Positions 5,655-5,660 of a stretch of 5,660 nt of DNA are shown piece by piece. Each line of letters opens with the position of its first letter. The first letter of the stretch is position 1. The stretch lies in NCBI GenBank assembly GCA_003694775.1, contig RFJV01000072.1:1-5660 (forward strand), in the 5' to 3' direction. A model generated the notes under the pieces. The model saw only the letters and a list, made by a program, of their open reading frames with translations. It did not search any database and was not told where the DNA came from. The position numbers and the translations under genes are program-made. The DNA comes from Chloroflexota bacterium. Lineage in GTDB: Bacteria > Chloroflexota > Anaerolineae > 4572-78 > J111.

Positions 5655-5660
5655 CCGAGC
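5651..5660 (+). CDS. Start of next gene, probably gamma-glutamyl phosphate reductase (proA); only 3 codons visible
   Basis: GTG ACC GAG begins at 5651 and overlaps the proB stop codon in the sequence GTGA. GGAGG stands 10 nt upstream. proA follows proB in many bacteria and would reduce the unstable gamma-glutamyl phosphate made by ProB. The identity comes only from this gene-order expectation, because three codons cannot identify a protein. Confidence 0.45.

Overview
The window looks like chromosomal DNA from a GC-rich, free-living bacterium. It holds two housekeeping or transport genes and one glycoside hydrolase gene around an AT-rich, repeat-filled divergent intergenic region. A member of Chloroflexota (Anaerolineae-like) is my best guess. 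It rests on an amino acid permease fused to UspA domains, a TolB-like propeller joined to a glycosidase, and short TTCG-type spacer repeats. This is inference from style; no taxonomic marker is present.

Left part (1-1920, minus strand): a 12-helix APC-superfamily amino acid permease with a cytosolic tail of at least one complete and one partial universal-stress-protein domain. It runs off the left edge. A sigma70-like promoter and a Shine-Dalgarno sequence lie just upstream.

Middle (1921-2562): about 640 bp between divergent genes with no credible coding sequence. It contains an 8-bp tandem array (AATTTGCG), a 33-nt inverted repeat, two adjacent strong hairpins resembling a REP element, a TTCG array with 8-9 bp period, a candidate extended -10 promoter, a concentric inverted repeat, and a 15/16-bp sequence present twice. 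This is the least explained part of the window.

Right part (2563-5660, plus strand): a membrane-anchored protein with a six-blade TolB/PD40-like propeller, a Pro/Ala linker and a clan GH-A glycosidase domain. Two bases later comes proB (glutamate 5-kinase), whose ribosome binding site lies inside the end of the glycosidase gene. The proB stop codon overlaps a GTG that probably starts the next gene, most likely proA. The glycosidase, proB and the next gene are probably co-transcribed. ProB and ProA would carry out the first two steps of proline synthesis. No functional link between the glycosidase and proline synthesis is evident.

I found no CRISPR array, tRNA, rRNA, transposase, phage gene or recognisable defence system. 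The most notable items are the two domain fusions, the glycosidase-proB coupling and the structured intergenic repeats.
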